A stretch of DNA of 64,000 bases from Lingula anatina (taxonomy: Eukaryota; Brachiopoda; Lingulata; Lingulida; Lingulidae): positions 1,259,762 to 1,323,761 of the forward strand of contig NW_019774291.1 in assembly GCF_001039355.2 (NCBI RefSeq), in the 5' to 3' direction. The notes beneath the pieces are model-generated. The model ran no database searches. It worked only from the letters and a program-made list of their open reading frames with translations, and was not told where the DNA came from. The position numbers and the translations under genes were made by a program. Of the stretch, positions 22,477 through 35,100 are shown in pieces (position 1 is the stretch's first letter; every line of letters starts with the position of its first letter).

Positions 22477-23564
22477 CATTTACCAGGAGTGGAAATGTGT
22501 TACCTCCACGTTATAACCCGGACATTGATTTAGATGATGAACTACTTGGTGTAAGACGGCGAATAGACGAGATGGAAGCAGAACTACAAGCCACGTTGAA
22601 TGCAGCTCACCGACGAGTAAATCCCGTGCCTGATATTTCCCCACCTCCTAGGACATCTACTGCCATGCCTAGTTATGCAGATCAAAGGATGTACAAGACT
22701 GGGCCAACCATTAAATTGGGAACATTTGATGGGAAAAACTGTGATTGGGATGATTTTCGTTCCCAACTTGAAATATGCTCAGATAATTACCGGTGGACAG
22801 ACGAAGAACGCAGCACCCACCTTGCCATGGCCTTGAGAGGTGAAGCGGCCCAAGTGCTGAGTGATTTACCGGTTGAAAAACGCAAACAATTCCATGCGTT
22901 AGCCGAAGCGTTAGAGCGACGGTACAGTCCACGCAACAAGAAAGAATTGTACAGAGTGCAAGCCCGCACCCGGAGACGCAAACCAAAGGAGTCAATTAGT
23001 GAACTCGCCCAAGCCATACGACGCTTGGTGCGACTTGGTTGGCCAGGTGAAGATGAACGTGTCCGAGCTACGTTTGAAAGAGAGTATTTCTTAGATGCCT
23101 TAGATGAACCTCGCCTCCGGCTGGAAGTGATGCGATATCGACCACGTACCTTAATTGAGGCAGAAGAAGTTGCCATTGAGATGGAAGCTTGCCAGGAAGC
23201 AGAAACGGCACGAAATTGTCTGCGCAAAAATGATAAAGTCTACGCTCGTACCGCCGACAGGGTGAGTGAGCAAGAAGAAATTTCCAATGGCCAAATTGCG
23301 AAGATGAATCAATTACTGGAACAACTCAATAACAACCTACGTGCTCAATCGACAGAGATTGAAAACTTACGACGAGCCAGTGAGCGGGGAAGGCAAGACC
23401 ACTTCCAGGGAAATCAACGTTCTATGGGTAATTCTGTTCCCGTCCCCAATTCCAACCCGGCTCCCGTACCCACGGCACCCAGACCAGGAGGCAGATTCCG
23501 CAGCAATAATGGACCAAAACCAAACAATGGACCAAAACCAAACAATGGGCCGACTTTAAACTAA
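22477..23564 (+). CDS. Inner element Gag (copy A), 5' end cut by a gap
   Basis: The open frame runs from the gap to TAA at 23562-23564; the first residues are missing, so no start codon is assigned. The core (about residues 65-220 from GTG 22497) has the retrotransposon Gag capsid pattern: W-x-D-F-x-x-Q-L-E, then ALRGEAAQVL, then LERRYSP, then a DAL-x-E-P-R-L-R motif. A coiled-coil-like stretch (about 255-290) follows. The tail is Asn/Pro-rich with an 18-bp repeat encoding NNGPKP. There is no CCHC zinc knuckle. Gag would form the particle shell. It ends exactly after a -1 frameshift heptamer. Confidence 0.88.
23555..23561 (+). promoter_or_regulatory. -1 ribosomal frameshift site TTTAAAC
   Basis: In the gag frame the bases read T|TTA|AAC directly before the TAA stop (23562-23564). 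This is the canonical X_XXY_YYZ slippery heptamer. The pol frame is exactly -1 to gag and has no stop from here on. A possible stem, TGGACC (23580-23585) with GGTCCA (23609-23614), lies downstream at a somewhat long spacing. The heptamer and frames are seen; function is inferred from the known mechanism. Confidence 0.85.
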
Positions 23565-23578
23565 CCCAGGCCGAGGAA

Positions 23579-25532
23579 ATGGACCGACCGATGGCCGAGG
23601 ACGTGACAGGTCCAGTAAAAGAGGAAGGTACAGCCGTCGGATCCGTATACATTAGTGTGAAATTGCCAGCCAGTAATAGACTGTTTTTGTTGGATACTGG
23701 CTCTGACGTAACTTTAATTTCGGAAAGAATTTACCAGCAAATGCCAAGGAAATCCCGCCCCCCTATACGTGAGACTCTGAAGAAGGTGATAGGCATTACA
23801 GGAGAAGAATTAAGAGTGAAAGGAGAGATAACTTTGAACCTGAACATTTGCGGTAGACAAATTAAACATACCTCAATTGTGGCCAACATTGCCTCTGACG
23901 GAATTCTTGGAATTGATTTCTTGAGGAAAACTAGTGCAAAGCTGGATTTTTCTTCATTTCAACTTAGTATTGGGGAAAATACAACGCAATTACTAACTGC
24001 TGAGAAGGATGTTGCCACCAGAAGTCATATTCTCCTTACCACCTCGATTACGATTCCACCCAGATCGGAGATTTTTATCAGTGGAACATTAAAACGTAGA
24101 GGCCCTACTTACACAGAGGGGTTAGTCGAGCCATCACAACAACTTTTGTCGCATTCTGCAGTAACTTTGGCCAGGGGTTTGGTTACATTGGACGGTTCGC
24201 CTGTACCACTCAGAATTGTAAATGTTGGTGAAGACGAGGTTATATTGAAGGCAAATACCGTGGTGGCCAAAGTAGAAGGGGAAAAAGTACATGTTAACCA
24301 CGCTCAACTTCAAGACCCAGTTACGCTTGTCAAACCTGATCAATTGAACGTTGTTCCAGAACATTTAATAGACTTGTGGGAGAGATCAAGTTCAGAGTTG
24401 ACCCCTGCTGACCGTGAGAAACTGGCAGAACTTTTGATCCAACACCGTAGAGTATTTGCCACGGGACCAGAGGATTTGGGACATACCAGTCTTGTTCAGC
24501 ACGAAATCTGCACAGAAAATGAGCACCCAATTCGACAACCACTCAGACGACTACCCATTAGTAAAGTGGAAGAGGGAGACAGGGAACTACAACGCATGTT
24601 AGACTTGGGAATAATCGAGCCAGCGAACAGTCCCTGGGCTTCACCAATTGTTTTAGTGTCCAAGAAGGATGGTAGTACACGTTTCTGCATAGACTATAGA
24701 CGATTAAATCATGTCACCAAGAAAGACGCTTATCCCATACCACGGATTGACGAAACGTTAGACACTTTACATGGTTCCAAATGGTTTTCAGTGATCGATC
24801 AGATGATGGGATATTGGCAAGTTGCGATGCATCCTCGTGATAAACCGAAGACGGCTTTCATCACACGACGAGGACTATTTCAGTTTAAAGTTATGCCGTT
24901 TGGCCTCGCCAACGCCCCTGCAACGTTTGAGCGTTTGATGGAGTTGATCCTCACTGGCTTACACTGGGAAGTTTGCCTGATATATTTAGATGACATTATC
25001 GTCTTTGGGAAAACTGTGGAAGAGCATCTTGATCGGTTGGCTTTGGTGTTAGAGCGTCTAGGTAAAGCTGGACTAAAGTTAAAACCTAGCAAGTGTACCT
25101 TTTTCAAGCACGAAATACAGTATCTTGGGCATGTGGTGTCAGAACATGGTGTATCAACAGATCCAGACAAAATTGACGCAGTGAAGACTTGGCCTACCCC
25201 CAGATGTGTGAAGGATGTGAGGAGCTTTTTGGGACTGTGCTCATACTACAGACGATTTGTGAGGGATTTTTCAAAGAAAGCTAAGCCTCTTCAACAGCTG
25301 ACGGAGAAAGATCGTGCATTTGAGTGGAACCATGAACAGGAGGCATCATTTCAAGAATTGAAGGCAGCATTGATCAACCCACCCATATTATCTTTTCCGG
25401 CGCCAGAGGGCCAGTTTATCCTAGACACAGATGCAAGCCAAGATGGGATTGGTGCAGTTCTCAGCCAATGTCAAGATGGGGTTGAAAAAGTCATTGCATA
25501 TGCCAGTCGGAGTTTGAGTAAGGCAGAGAGGT
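23579..25532 (+). CDS. Inner element Pol (copy A): protease, RT, RNase H start; cut by a gap
   Basis: The -1 frame is open from the slippery site; the coordinate given is its first ATG, probably not used as a start. In order: retropepsin with LLDTGSD (about residue 38), reverse transcriptase with KKDGSTRFCIDYR, FGLANAPATF and the catalytic YLDD (about 465), then the RNase H first aspartate motif (LDTDASQDGIGAVL, about 615). The frame is intact until N 25533, where it is joined to an unrelated point of another copy, so RNase H is incomplete and integrase is missing. It is free of stops, unlike copy B. Confidence 0.9.
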
Positions 25533-25533
25533 N

Positions 25534-27014
25534 CTTTTACCAGGAGTGGAAATGTGTTACCTCCACGTTATAACCCAGACATTGATGTAGATGATGAACT
25601 ACTTGGTGTAAGACGGCGAGATGGAAGCAGACCTACAAGCCACGTTGAATGCAGCTCACCGACGAGTAAATCCCGTGCCTGATATTTCCCCACCTCCTAG
25701 GACATCTACTGCCATGCCTAGTTATGCAGATCAAAGGATGTACAAGACTGGGCCAACCATTAAATTGGGAACATTTGATGGGAAAAACTGTGATTGGGAT
25801 GATTTTCGTTCCCAACTTGAAATATGCTCAGATAATTACCGGTGGACAGACGAAGAACGCAGCACCCACCTTGCCATGGCCTTGAGAGGTGAAGCGGCCC
25901 AAGTGCTGAGTGATTTACCGGTTGAAAAACGCAAACAATTCCATGCGTTAGCCGAAGCGTTAGAGCGACGGTACAGTCCACGCAACAAGAAAGAATTTAC
26001 CAGCAAATGCCAAGGAAATCCCGTCCCCCTATACGTGAGACTCTGAAGAAGGTGATAGGCATTACAGGAGAAGCATTAAGAGTGAAAGGAAAGATAACTT
26101 TGAACCTGAACATTTGCGGTAGACAAATTAAACATACCTCAATTGTGGCCAACATTGCCTCTGACGGAATTCTTGGAATTGATTTCTTGAGGAAAACTAG
26201 TGCAAAGCTGGATTTTTCTTCATTTCAACTTAGTATTGGGGAAAATACGACGCAATTACTAACTGCTGAGAAGGATGTTGCCACCAGAAGTCATATTCTC
26301 CTTACCACCTCGATTACGATTCCACCCAGATCGGAGATTTTTACCAGTGGAACATTAAAACGTAGGCCCTACTTACACAGAGGGGTTAGTCGAGCCATCA
26401 CAACAACTTTTGTCGCATTCTGCAGTAACTTTGGCCAGGGGTTTGGTTACATTGGACGGTTCGCCTGTACCACTCAGAATTGTAAATGTTGGTGAAGACG
26501 AGGTTATATTGAAGGAAAATACCGTGGTGGCCAAAGTAGAAGGGGAAAAAGTACATGTTAACCACGCTCAACTTCAAGACCCAGTTACGATCGTCAAACC
26601 TGATCAATTGAACGTTGTTCCAGAACATTTAACGGACTTGTGGGAGAGATCACGTTCAGAGTTGACCCCTGCTGACCGTGAGAAACTGGCAGAACTTTTG
26701 ATCCAACACCGTAGAGTATTTGCCACGGGACCAGAGGGTTTGGGACATACCAGTCTTGTTCAGCACGAAATCTGCACAGAAAATGAGCACCCAATTCGAC
26801 AACCACTCAGACGACTACCCATTAGTAAAGTGGAAGAGGGAGACAGGGAACTACAACGCATGTTAGACTTGGGAATAATTGAGCCAGCGAACAGTCCCTG
26901 GGCTTCACCAATTGTTTTAGTGTCCAAGAAGGATGGTAGTACTGCATAGACTATAGACGATTAAATCATGTCACCAAGAAAGACGCTTATCCCATACCAC
27001 GGATTGACGAAACG
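25534..27014 (+). pseudogene. Inner element copy B: deleted gag-protease-RT start
   Basis: Compared with copy A this stretch has four deletions: 8 nt near 25619; 783 nt removing the gag 3' part, the frameshift site and the protease active site (junction 25989-25998, at the 9-bp repeat GAAAGAATT); 2 nt near 26365; and 7 nt near 26942, inside RT. Each breaks or fuses frames. The remaining open pieces (25621-26046, 26007-26495, 26410-26949) are fragments of the same polyprotein, not separate genes. Confidence 0.85.
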
Positions 27015-29762
27015 TTGGACACTTTACATGGTTCCAAATGGTTTTCAGTGATCGATCAGATGATGGGATATTGGCAAGTTGCGATGCATCCTCGTGATAA
27101 ACCAAAGACGGCTTTCATCACAAGACGAGGACTATTTCAGTTTAAAGTTATGCCATTTGGCCTCGCCAACGCCCCTGCAACGTTTGAGCGTTTGATGGAG
27201 TTGATCCCCACTGGCTTACACTGGGAAGTTTGCCTGATATATTTAGATGACATTATCGTCTTTGGGAAAACTGTGGGAGAGCATCTTGATCGGTTGGCTT
27301 TGGTGTTAGAGCGTCTAGGTAAAGCTGGACTAAAGTTAAAACCTAGCAAGTGTACCTTTTTCAAGCACGAAATACAGTATCTTGGGCATGTGGTGTCAGA
27401 ACATGGTGTATCAACAGATCCAGACAAAATTGACGCAGTGAAGACTTGGCCTACCCCCAGATGTGTGAAGGATGTGAGGAGCTTTTTGGGATTGTGCTCA
27501 TACTACAGACGATTTGTGAGGGATTTTTCAAAGAAAGCTAAGCCTCTTCAACAGCTGACGGAGAAAGATCGTGCATTTGAGTGGAACCATGAACAGGAGG
27601 CATCATTTCAAGAATTGAAGGCAGCATTGATCAACCCACCCATATTATCTTTTCCGGCGCCAGAGGGCCAGTTTATCCTAGACACAGATGCAAGCCAAGA
27701 TGGGATTGGTGCAGTTCTCAGCCAATGTCAAGATGGGGTTGAAAAAGTCATTGCATATGCCAGTCGGAGTTTGAGTAAGGCAGAGAGGCGCTATTGTGTT
27801 ACCCGCCGTGAGTTATTAGCGGTGGTTCATTTTACTCGATACTTCAGACATTATCTCTGTGGACGTCAATTCAAGATTAGAAGTGATCATGGATCCTTGA
27901 GATGGTTGCTGAATTTTAAGGAACCGGAAGGACAGATAGCACGCTGGTTAGAAATTCTAGGTGAATACCATTTTACAATTGAGCATCGACCAGGTCAACA
28001 TCATCTAAACGCCGACAGTTTGAGTAGAAGACCTTGTTCCCAGTGTAAACGACAGTGTTCAGAACTTGCACCCACCAAGGTCTCCAGACGAGTAATCAGC
28101 ACAGAGTCACGAGAAGAGGGTTCGTTGGAGCCTAATTGGTTGCCTTTTATTTCGCCTCAAGATCTAGGGAAATTACAGGAACAAGATTTGGTGTTTGGCA
28201 AAGTAATGCAGTGGAAGAAATGTGGACAGAGGCCGTCTTTTGAGACGGTTCGTGATCAAAGTGAACCACTTAAGCGTTATTGGAGCCAATTTGACCAGTT
28301 AAAATTGAAGAACGGGGTGCTGTACCGGAAATGGCTAGTCAAGAAACAAGGTAAAAATTTCCATTGGCAATTGTTGACCCCTGAACCGTTAAGGGGAACG
28401 ATGTTTGAGCATCTTCACGCCAATCCCACTGGAGGACATTTTGGAGTACATCGCACTATCTTAGCCCTTAAAGAAAGATGTCATTGGCCGGGTATGGACT
28501 CCCAAATCAAACTGTGGGTACAACAATGTGATGAGTGCGGAGCTGCAAAGAATCCCATTAAAAAGAGGCGACCTAAGTTGAAGCAGTCGGCAGTTGGTGC
28601 TGTGATGGAAAGAATTGGACTAGACATCAAAGGTCCTTTTCATGTCACCGATTCAAACAATCGATATGTCATGGTGGTTAGTGACTATTTCAGCAAATGG
28701 ACTGAAGCCTATGCCATTCCAAATCAGGAGACTGAAACTGTGGCAAAGAAGTTGGTGGAAGAATTTATCTGCAGATTTGGTGCCCCACGCAAGATACACA
28801 CCGACAGAGGAAGGAACTTTGAGTCGAAGCTGTTTGGAGAGATTTGCAAACTCCTGGGTGTGAAGAAAACTGCTACCACCGCCTATCATCCTCAGAGTGA
28901 CGGTATGGTGGAACGATTTAACAGGACAATTGGCGTTATGTTAAAGATCTTTACTTCTAAGCATCAAACAGATTGGGATGGTTATATACCATACTTAATG
29001 ATGGCATACCGAGCGACTGTGCACGATAGTACAACTCTGTCTCCAAATCGTCTCATGTTGGGAAGAGAAATCAACTTCCCCATAGATGTTATGGTTGGCT
29101 CGCCAGTAGACCAGGAAAAGACCACTCTTGAGTATTCCGTTGAAATGCAGATGAAGATGGAAGAGGCCTTCAACATAGCCAGACATGAGCTTGGACAGGC
29201 AGCCAAGAGACAAAAGAAGTATTATGATCTGCGTTCAGATGAAGAAAAATTCTGCATTGGAAACATGGTGTGGCTGTACTCCCCACTTAGGAAGAAGGGA
29301 CTCAGTCCGAAGCTACAATGCCAATGGGTGGGGCCATTCACTATTGTTGATAATTTGAGCGATGTTGTGTATAAAATACAGAAGTCTGCCCGATCCGACG
29401 TGAAAATTATACATTGAGATCGTCTCAAGAAATATCGTGGAAGTGCCGTGGCTCCCTGGTTTATACCTGAAGTTAGACACAAAACGGTAGCGACCCAGAC
29501 GTATGATGACGAAAGTATAGACATGCCTCCTGAAACTAATCCTGTGCCACTTACTGATGAAGAAGAGGATACGGGTCAACAGACGGATGGTGATAAGAGT
29601 AAAAGCCCGAGTGAATCTCAAATTGATCCAGTTCCACCTGTAAGTGAAGGAGATAGTAAAAGTGACCCAGTCCCGAACAACACTGTTGATGCTTTAGCTC
29701 CACTCCCGAGGAGACCAAGGCGGAACCGGCGACCTCCCCGAAGATTCAGAGACTATGTTTAA
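27015..29762 (+). pseudogene. Inner element copy B Pol: RT, RNase H, integrase, with one stop near the C-terminus
   Basis: Open from 27015 to TGA 29415-29417, then open in the same frame to 29762. It contains the RT YLDD motif, RNase H (LDTDASQDGIG), a tether, and integrase. The integrase has an HHCC zinc module (GGHFGVH, then CDEC) and the DDE core (GLDIKGPF, HTDRGRNF, MVERFNR), then a C-terminal basic/Pro tail (RRPRRNRRPPRRF). The TGA falls in the H-x-D-R-L-K motif after the integrase C-terminal domain. It has lost its own N-terminal half by the upstream deletions. It supplies the 3' half that copy A lacks. Confidence 0.88.
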
Positions 29763-29920
29763 TGGAGGAAGTGAATGTCACTAGCTATCCCTTGGAACTT
29801 GTTGTTTGTTTGTTTGTTTAGAGCGAAGTTATATTAGTTATTGTTCACATTGTTTACAGTTGCTTATAAAAAAAAAAAAAAAAATTGTTGGTGTTACTTA
29901 AGCCCTGAGGACAGGACTTG

Positions 29921-29935
29921 TAGGGAGGAGGGCAT
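29921..29935 (+). other. Polypurine tract of the inner element
   Basis: A GTAGGGAGGAGGGCAT-like tract lies directly before the 3' LTR start TGTAATG, as expected for plus-strand priming. A poly-A run at about 29869-29884 and a short non-coding spacer separate it from the Pol stop. Confidence 0.7.
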
Positions 29936-31281
29936 TGTAATGAAAATTTCAATTAAATTATTGTGAACACAGAAAAAAAGTGCCTTTAAGTGCATTTGAC
30001 TCATGCGCTGAATATTTAAACTTAGTTAATGTATAATTTATTCATTTTCAATGTACCAGTGCTGTTGTAATAAGCCCTGTAAATATCTATTGCGGAGATT
30101 CAGAAGATTNNNNNNNNNNNNNNNNNNNNNNNNNNNNNNNNNNNNNNNNNNNNNNNNNNNNNNNNNNNNNNNNNNNNNNNNNNNNNNNNNNNNNNNNNNN
30201 NNNNNNNNNNNNNNNNNNNNNNNNNNNNNNNNNNNNNNNNNNNNNNNNNNNNNNNNNNNNNNNNNNNNNNNNNNNNNNNNNNNNNNNNNNNNNNNNNNNN
30301 NNNNNNNNNNNNNNNNNNNNNNNNNNNNNNNNNNNNNNNNNNNNNNNNNNNNNNNNNNNNNNNNNNNNNNNNNNNNNNNNNNNNNNNNNCCCCTGGGTAA
30401 GAGCCACCATCCACCCCATTTTCAGCTGTCAAGCACTCGTTGGGTGAAGATTCCCAGACGCAGTAGAGCTACACTCGAGGTTCCGATTGAGAGGACTTGT
30501 TCTCTCTGGCAGGTTCACTGGGGCGGTAGTAAAAGCAGTTGGTTGGTGTCGCAGGGTTCACGCCGAGTCGGGACCCTTAGCTGTTGGTTGGTGTCGCAGG
30601 GTTTACGCTGTGTCGGGACCCTTAGCAGGTGGCTGGACGGAGAACGGGAAGTTGGGCTCTCCCGTGGGTTCGTACCGTGACGGAACCCAAGGCAGGTGGT
30701 TTGTCGCAGGGTTTACGCCGTGTCGAGACCCCTAGCAGGTGGCTGGACGGAGAACGGGAAGTTGGGCTCTCTCGTGGGTTTCTGCCGTGACAGAACGCTA
30801 AGTAGGTGATTGGTCGGAGAGTCCGGGCCGTGTCGAATCTCTAGGCAAGTGGTTGGTTGGAAAACGGGAAGCAAGCTGTCCCGAGGGTGTGCGCCGTGCC
30901 AGCACCCTAAGTCGTTGATTGAAGGAGGGAAGTCTACCGCTTAGACTCTCCCAAAGGTGCGCACCGTGTTGGCACTTGTAGCTGTGGGCCGGTAGAAGAG
31001 GAGCCACTGCTGTCACAGTCTCCCACCGATTGGAAATTTATGCAGAACTAAAACTGGACATTAACTGAATTTATCCAAAGGACACATATTTAACGTGGAC
31101 TTAAAGACAATAACTGAATATCAGAGTGGGCATTATTACCACATTGCATTTTGTTGGATTTTGATAAACATTTTGAACCTTTTTACATCAGCAGTTTGTT
31201 TCTTGGATTTGAACCTTTAAAACAATGACGAATCCCTTTTAATACTGTACGGACTAAAGTACCAACATAAAATCCGTTACA
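29936..31281 (+). repeat. 3' LTR of the inner element (contains a 280-N gap)
   Basis: Matches the 5' LTR from TGTAATG to CCGTTACA, with about 1-1.5 percent differences, and keeps the hairpin array. The poly(A) signal AATAAA of the 5' copy reads GATAAA here (about 31163). The gap at 30110-30389 replaces what in the 5' LTR is only about 85 bp, so the gap size is probably nominal. Confidence 0.86.
30110..30389. other. Assembly gap (280 N)
   Basis: Unresolved bases within the 3' LTR of the inner element. Confidence 0.99.
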
Positions 31282-31285
31282 ATAT

Positions 31286-32152
31286 CGTTGCAAAGTTCCG
31301 CCATCGTATGAAGAGAGTCGGCAAATGCAGGTAGATGTGGGCGTTGGCATCATACTTGTGCGCCGAACACTTGTATTTAATTGGAGCTGATTACTTTTAC
31401 GCATCAGTAATACAACTGGTACGTTGTGGGCGTGGCCATAATTCGGGTGTTACGGACACTTGGCTTGTAGCAGCTCTACGTGTGTGGTTCTGTTGGAATG
31501 CTGTGTCAAAATAACTTTGACATTTTTTCCAGATTTTCCCCGTACACGATGATGGCTAGTTCATAAAAACACTCTTGCAATGACAATCTGTATAAACTTG
31601 TAAATAGATAAACGATTCAATGACTGTAAATTTCGTGTGTTAATTTGTCGCAACAAAGTGCTGACAGAATTGTATATTGAAGTGACATTACTGTGCATTA
31701 TAGTGACATTTGTTTGTATTCCATTTATAATGCTGCAGAAATAACTTACTGATATTTTCCTTGTTGCTTTCATTTAGTACTTTTAATTCAGTGACATTTT
31801 GTGGTTGTCGTCACCGATTAATTGACTTATTGAAAGTATTTTTTCATCTTATTAATATCAATTATTGGTTGTCACAATTTAAAAAGGATAGAGTAACTAT
31901 AAACTTTTAATCAAATATTAATCACACTGTTTAAGAAGCACAGTTATTAATTAGCATTATTCCAATTGTGTGTGCTTCCTTTATATATTTGTGTACTTTA
32001 TTTTAATAGTTGTTGTTTATATTTTCAGAGATAGAGACAACAAGAAACCATTGATTTCTGCAATTCGATTTTTAAAGCAATCAAGCCAATATAATTAAGT
32101 ACAGTTATTACAGTTAAATCCTACTCCATATCCTTAACAAGAGGTAGGTGCG
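31286..32152 (+). other. Leader of the outer element, part 2 (no gene)
   Basis: Non-coding AT-rich sequence between the inner LTR element and the DNA transposon. By the nesting logic it continues the leader that starts after the primer site (20729-20895). No ORF of interest. Confidence 0.55.
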
Positions 32153-32155
32153 TAA

Positions 32156-35100
32156 CAGCCCGGTAGCCACCGGCTCATATGACGGTTATTTTGGAGAACA
32201 TTAGATTTGGCCTCGTTTTCAAAACTTGAAGCGGCGGCCTTAGCCAATTTGGCGGGAGGAGCAGGCATAGAGACAGGTAAGATGAACAGACGTTTATACG
32301 CTGATATGTTGATAATTTTACTAATGCACTTGACAGAACGATAAAGTATATTCTCAAGCTATATTTTATATACCATAGTAGCGTTTAAGTATCGGTTTCA
32401 CTGAATCTTCTATCAAGTTACTGACGTGTTCCAAAATGGCGGCACACAGAACCCAAATGTAAACACGTTCTTTTGAATTGTGCCAAATGCAGATTACAAT
32501 GATTTTTCTTTATCTGTTCAGTTTTTTTAATAGTTTGACATTTGATTTTGAACAGGTAAAAAAATTAGATAGGAACCTAACCTGTAACTTATCGATTTTC
32601 TACATTTCCGACAGGTAGTATATTTTGAAATGTTCCGAGTAACTACATGGGCAGTCTTGTGTTACATCTTGAATGAATGTCGATGTTTAATATTGAATTT
32701 TTGCATTTTCATGCAATTTTTTTGTGTTTTGAAGTTAACTAGATTAAATACTTCATGAAATGACAGTGTGTGTGGTTGGGGCGATCACAGTAGAGTGAAT
32801 ATGGGGGCAGTCTTGCCTCATGTCTTGTATGAATGTCACAATAAAATATTGAGAATTTGCCTTGTTATGCTTTTTTTTTGTGCTTTGATGTTTATTAATA
32901 GAAATGGCTCGCAAAATGACATGTAGTATACTTGATTCTGCATAGATAGATATATTATGAGAGGGGGATAGGTCACTTTTGAGGATATGAAAGCCATTTT
33001 TTAGATATTCTGCATATTCCTTTTCATGCTATTTCTTTGCATTTTGATTTGAGTAAGATGAAAAAAATGTAATATTTTGAAATTTCCATGAAAAAGGAGT
33101 GAAACTTGTATAAACTGATATAAATATTTATCAGTTATTTATTATTATCATGTACAAGAATGCCCAAAAGATAATAGGTTTAATATTTTATCTACCTTTT
33201 TATACTTTCAGTGACCTAAAGTGTTGACAGTTCAAAGGCTTGTGTTATAACAATTAGGATGTCAGTGTTACACAGCTGAATATACATGTATACATTGCCA
33301 AGTAGTGAGTATCTTTTCATATCAATTTGTTGGTATATATCACTTGGACATATTTTTTATTTTAATCATAAATTGAATAATATATCATGCACAAGAGAAA
33401 GCTTAGCTAGGACATTTACCCATGTGTTTTCCTTGTGGTCCCTGTCCAAGGTGTGGGAAAGTCGATTTATAGTTGTTGGATGTTGATGTCAGTGAAAAGC
33501 AGTGTTATCTGCCCTGCATGTGTGTGCATGGTATGAGTGTGGGGCCACACATGCTTAATTGTAAATTATAGTTAATTGTGAAAGATACAAAATTGAAAAC
33601 CAACCACAAGCATCTTTTTAAAAATATGAATAACAAATTTTGACTTTTAACATCTTTGCCCCTTTGGCAGGGTACAATTAATGTACGATGTCAATATGGG
33701 GGAAAACTTGTTAGTCAAAATTAGTTTTATTACATTTTTTACCCCCGTTTGTTGACCATTTGCAATACATATGTGCATACTGTGCATCATAAAATGCCAA
33801 GTGCTATAACATTGTGTATATGTTTTCAAATTGTGATAGCCATCATAGGCAAATTTTTGTTAGAAGGAACAGTTTATTTTTGTTTAAAATCTCCCCCACA
33901 CACAAACACATGGGTTATAAGTATGTGAGGGAAAAACGTTTCATGAAAAAAAGAACATTATATTAACAAAATTCCTCCTTTGTTTTAATTTATAAATATT
34001 GTGTACCAGTACAATAATTAGTGTATTATAGTTGTGAACACTGTAGTTTGTAGACTTCAGAGCTTCATTTAAATGGGAATTTAATCGATTTGAAGATTCG
34101 CATGTTTGCCACTGCTCAGCTCTTGATGATGAGCTCATTGATCAATATTGATACACTTTTAGAGTACTATTTTAGATAATTCGATTGATACCAGCTTCCC
34201 TATTATCAAGATTGTGGATTATTATTTATCCTGATTTTAGTGTGTGTTGTTGTGTGTGTGTGTGTGTGTGTGTGAAGATATATGCAGTTAGAAAAGTGTT
34301 TTTGAATGTTACTTTTTTATTCTTTTTAATGTTTTAATCTAATATTTTTCTAGGCTTGAAGAACATAAAAGGGACCAGGATTAATCATTTTGCCATTCCT
34401 TGGCAATTATGACAGAAGCTCAAGCAGCTATCATGAAGCCATAAATAAAGTTATTTAATCCTTTTAAAACTGAAAACATTCTTTTAAAACTTGGTTACAG
34501 TTCTTTCTAATGAATAAAATACATTAACAGATTCATGTAACATCATTAAATGTGAAAGTTTTTAAATGAAGTTTGGCTGTGAAATCACCACTATGACACT
34601 TACAAAAACAAATTCAAATGAAAATATAGACTGGTACAGGACTAACTGGTACCAGTGAAATATATTTCTGATCCCAGGTAAATTAATAAAATTATATTAA
34701 TTGTTGATATTGATCCTGATTTTAAAAGGAGTAGTGTGTATGATCAAGAAGTGTAAAATAATTGCCATATCAATGTGTTGCTAAAGTAAAAATAATTTTT
34801 GCCACAAATATACATGTATATTTGCATCAGCTTTAATCCCTGTTGGCTTTCACAATATTGATATTTTTGTTGATGATATTATGTTTTAAATGTTATATAG
34901 TGGTTCATATGTAACAAAAAAAAAAGCAAATTAAATTGATAAAAAAGTCTTGTTTGTTTTGTTTTTATTATTATTTCAATATAAAGAAACTGGCAGCGGG
35001 TGGCCTCATGTAATAGATAAATGTTTATTTACAAAAAAAAATATGAAATGTTTGTATTTTCATTTCCTCCATTCTTCCTGTGCAAGCTTCTCTTCTCAAT

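Larger units (their letters stand above)
20896..31281 (+). mobile_element. Inner Ty3/gypsy-type LTR retrotransposon, possibly assembled with two internal copies
   Basis: Long LTRs (20896-22046 and 29936-31281) are flanked by ATAT at 20892-20895 and again at 31282-31285, so the whole inserted as one unit into the outer element's leader. Inside are a gag-pol copy A (22477-25532), then a second, deleted gag-pol copy B (25534-29762). The two are joined at single-N gaps and both start at the same sequence (TTACCAGGAGTGG). The doubling may be a scaffolding artefact or two haplotypes placed in series. LTR pair divergence is about 1-1.5 percent by eye. Confidence 0.82.

Noticed and set aside
22787-23227. 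Minus-strand open frame of 146 codons, Ser/Arg-rich
   Set aside because: Antisense shadow of the gag coding frame.
24880-25170. Minus-strand frames in both pol copies (also 27137-27427)
   Set aside because: Shadows of the reverse-transcriptase coding frame; conserved only because the sense strand is.
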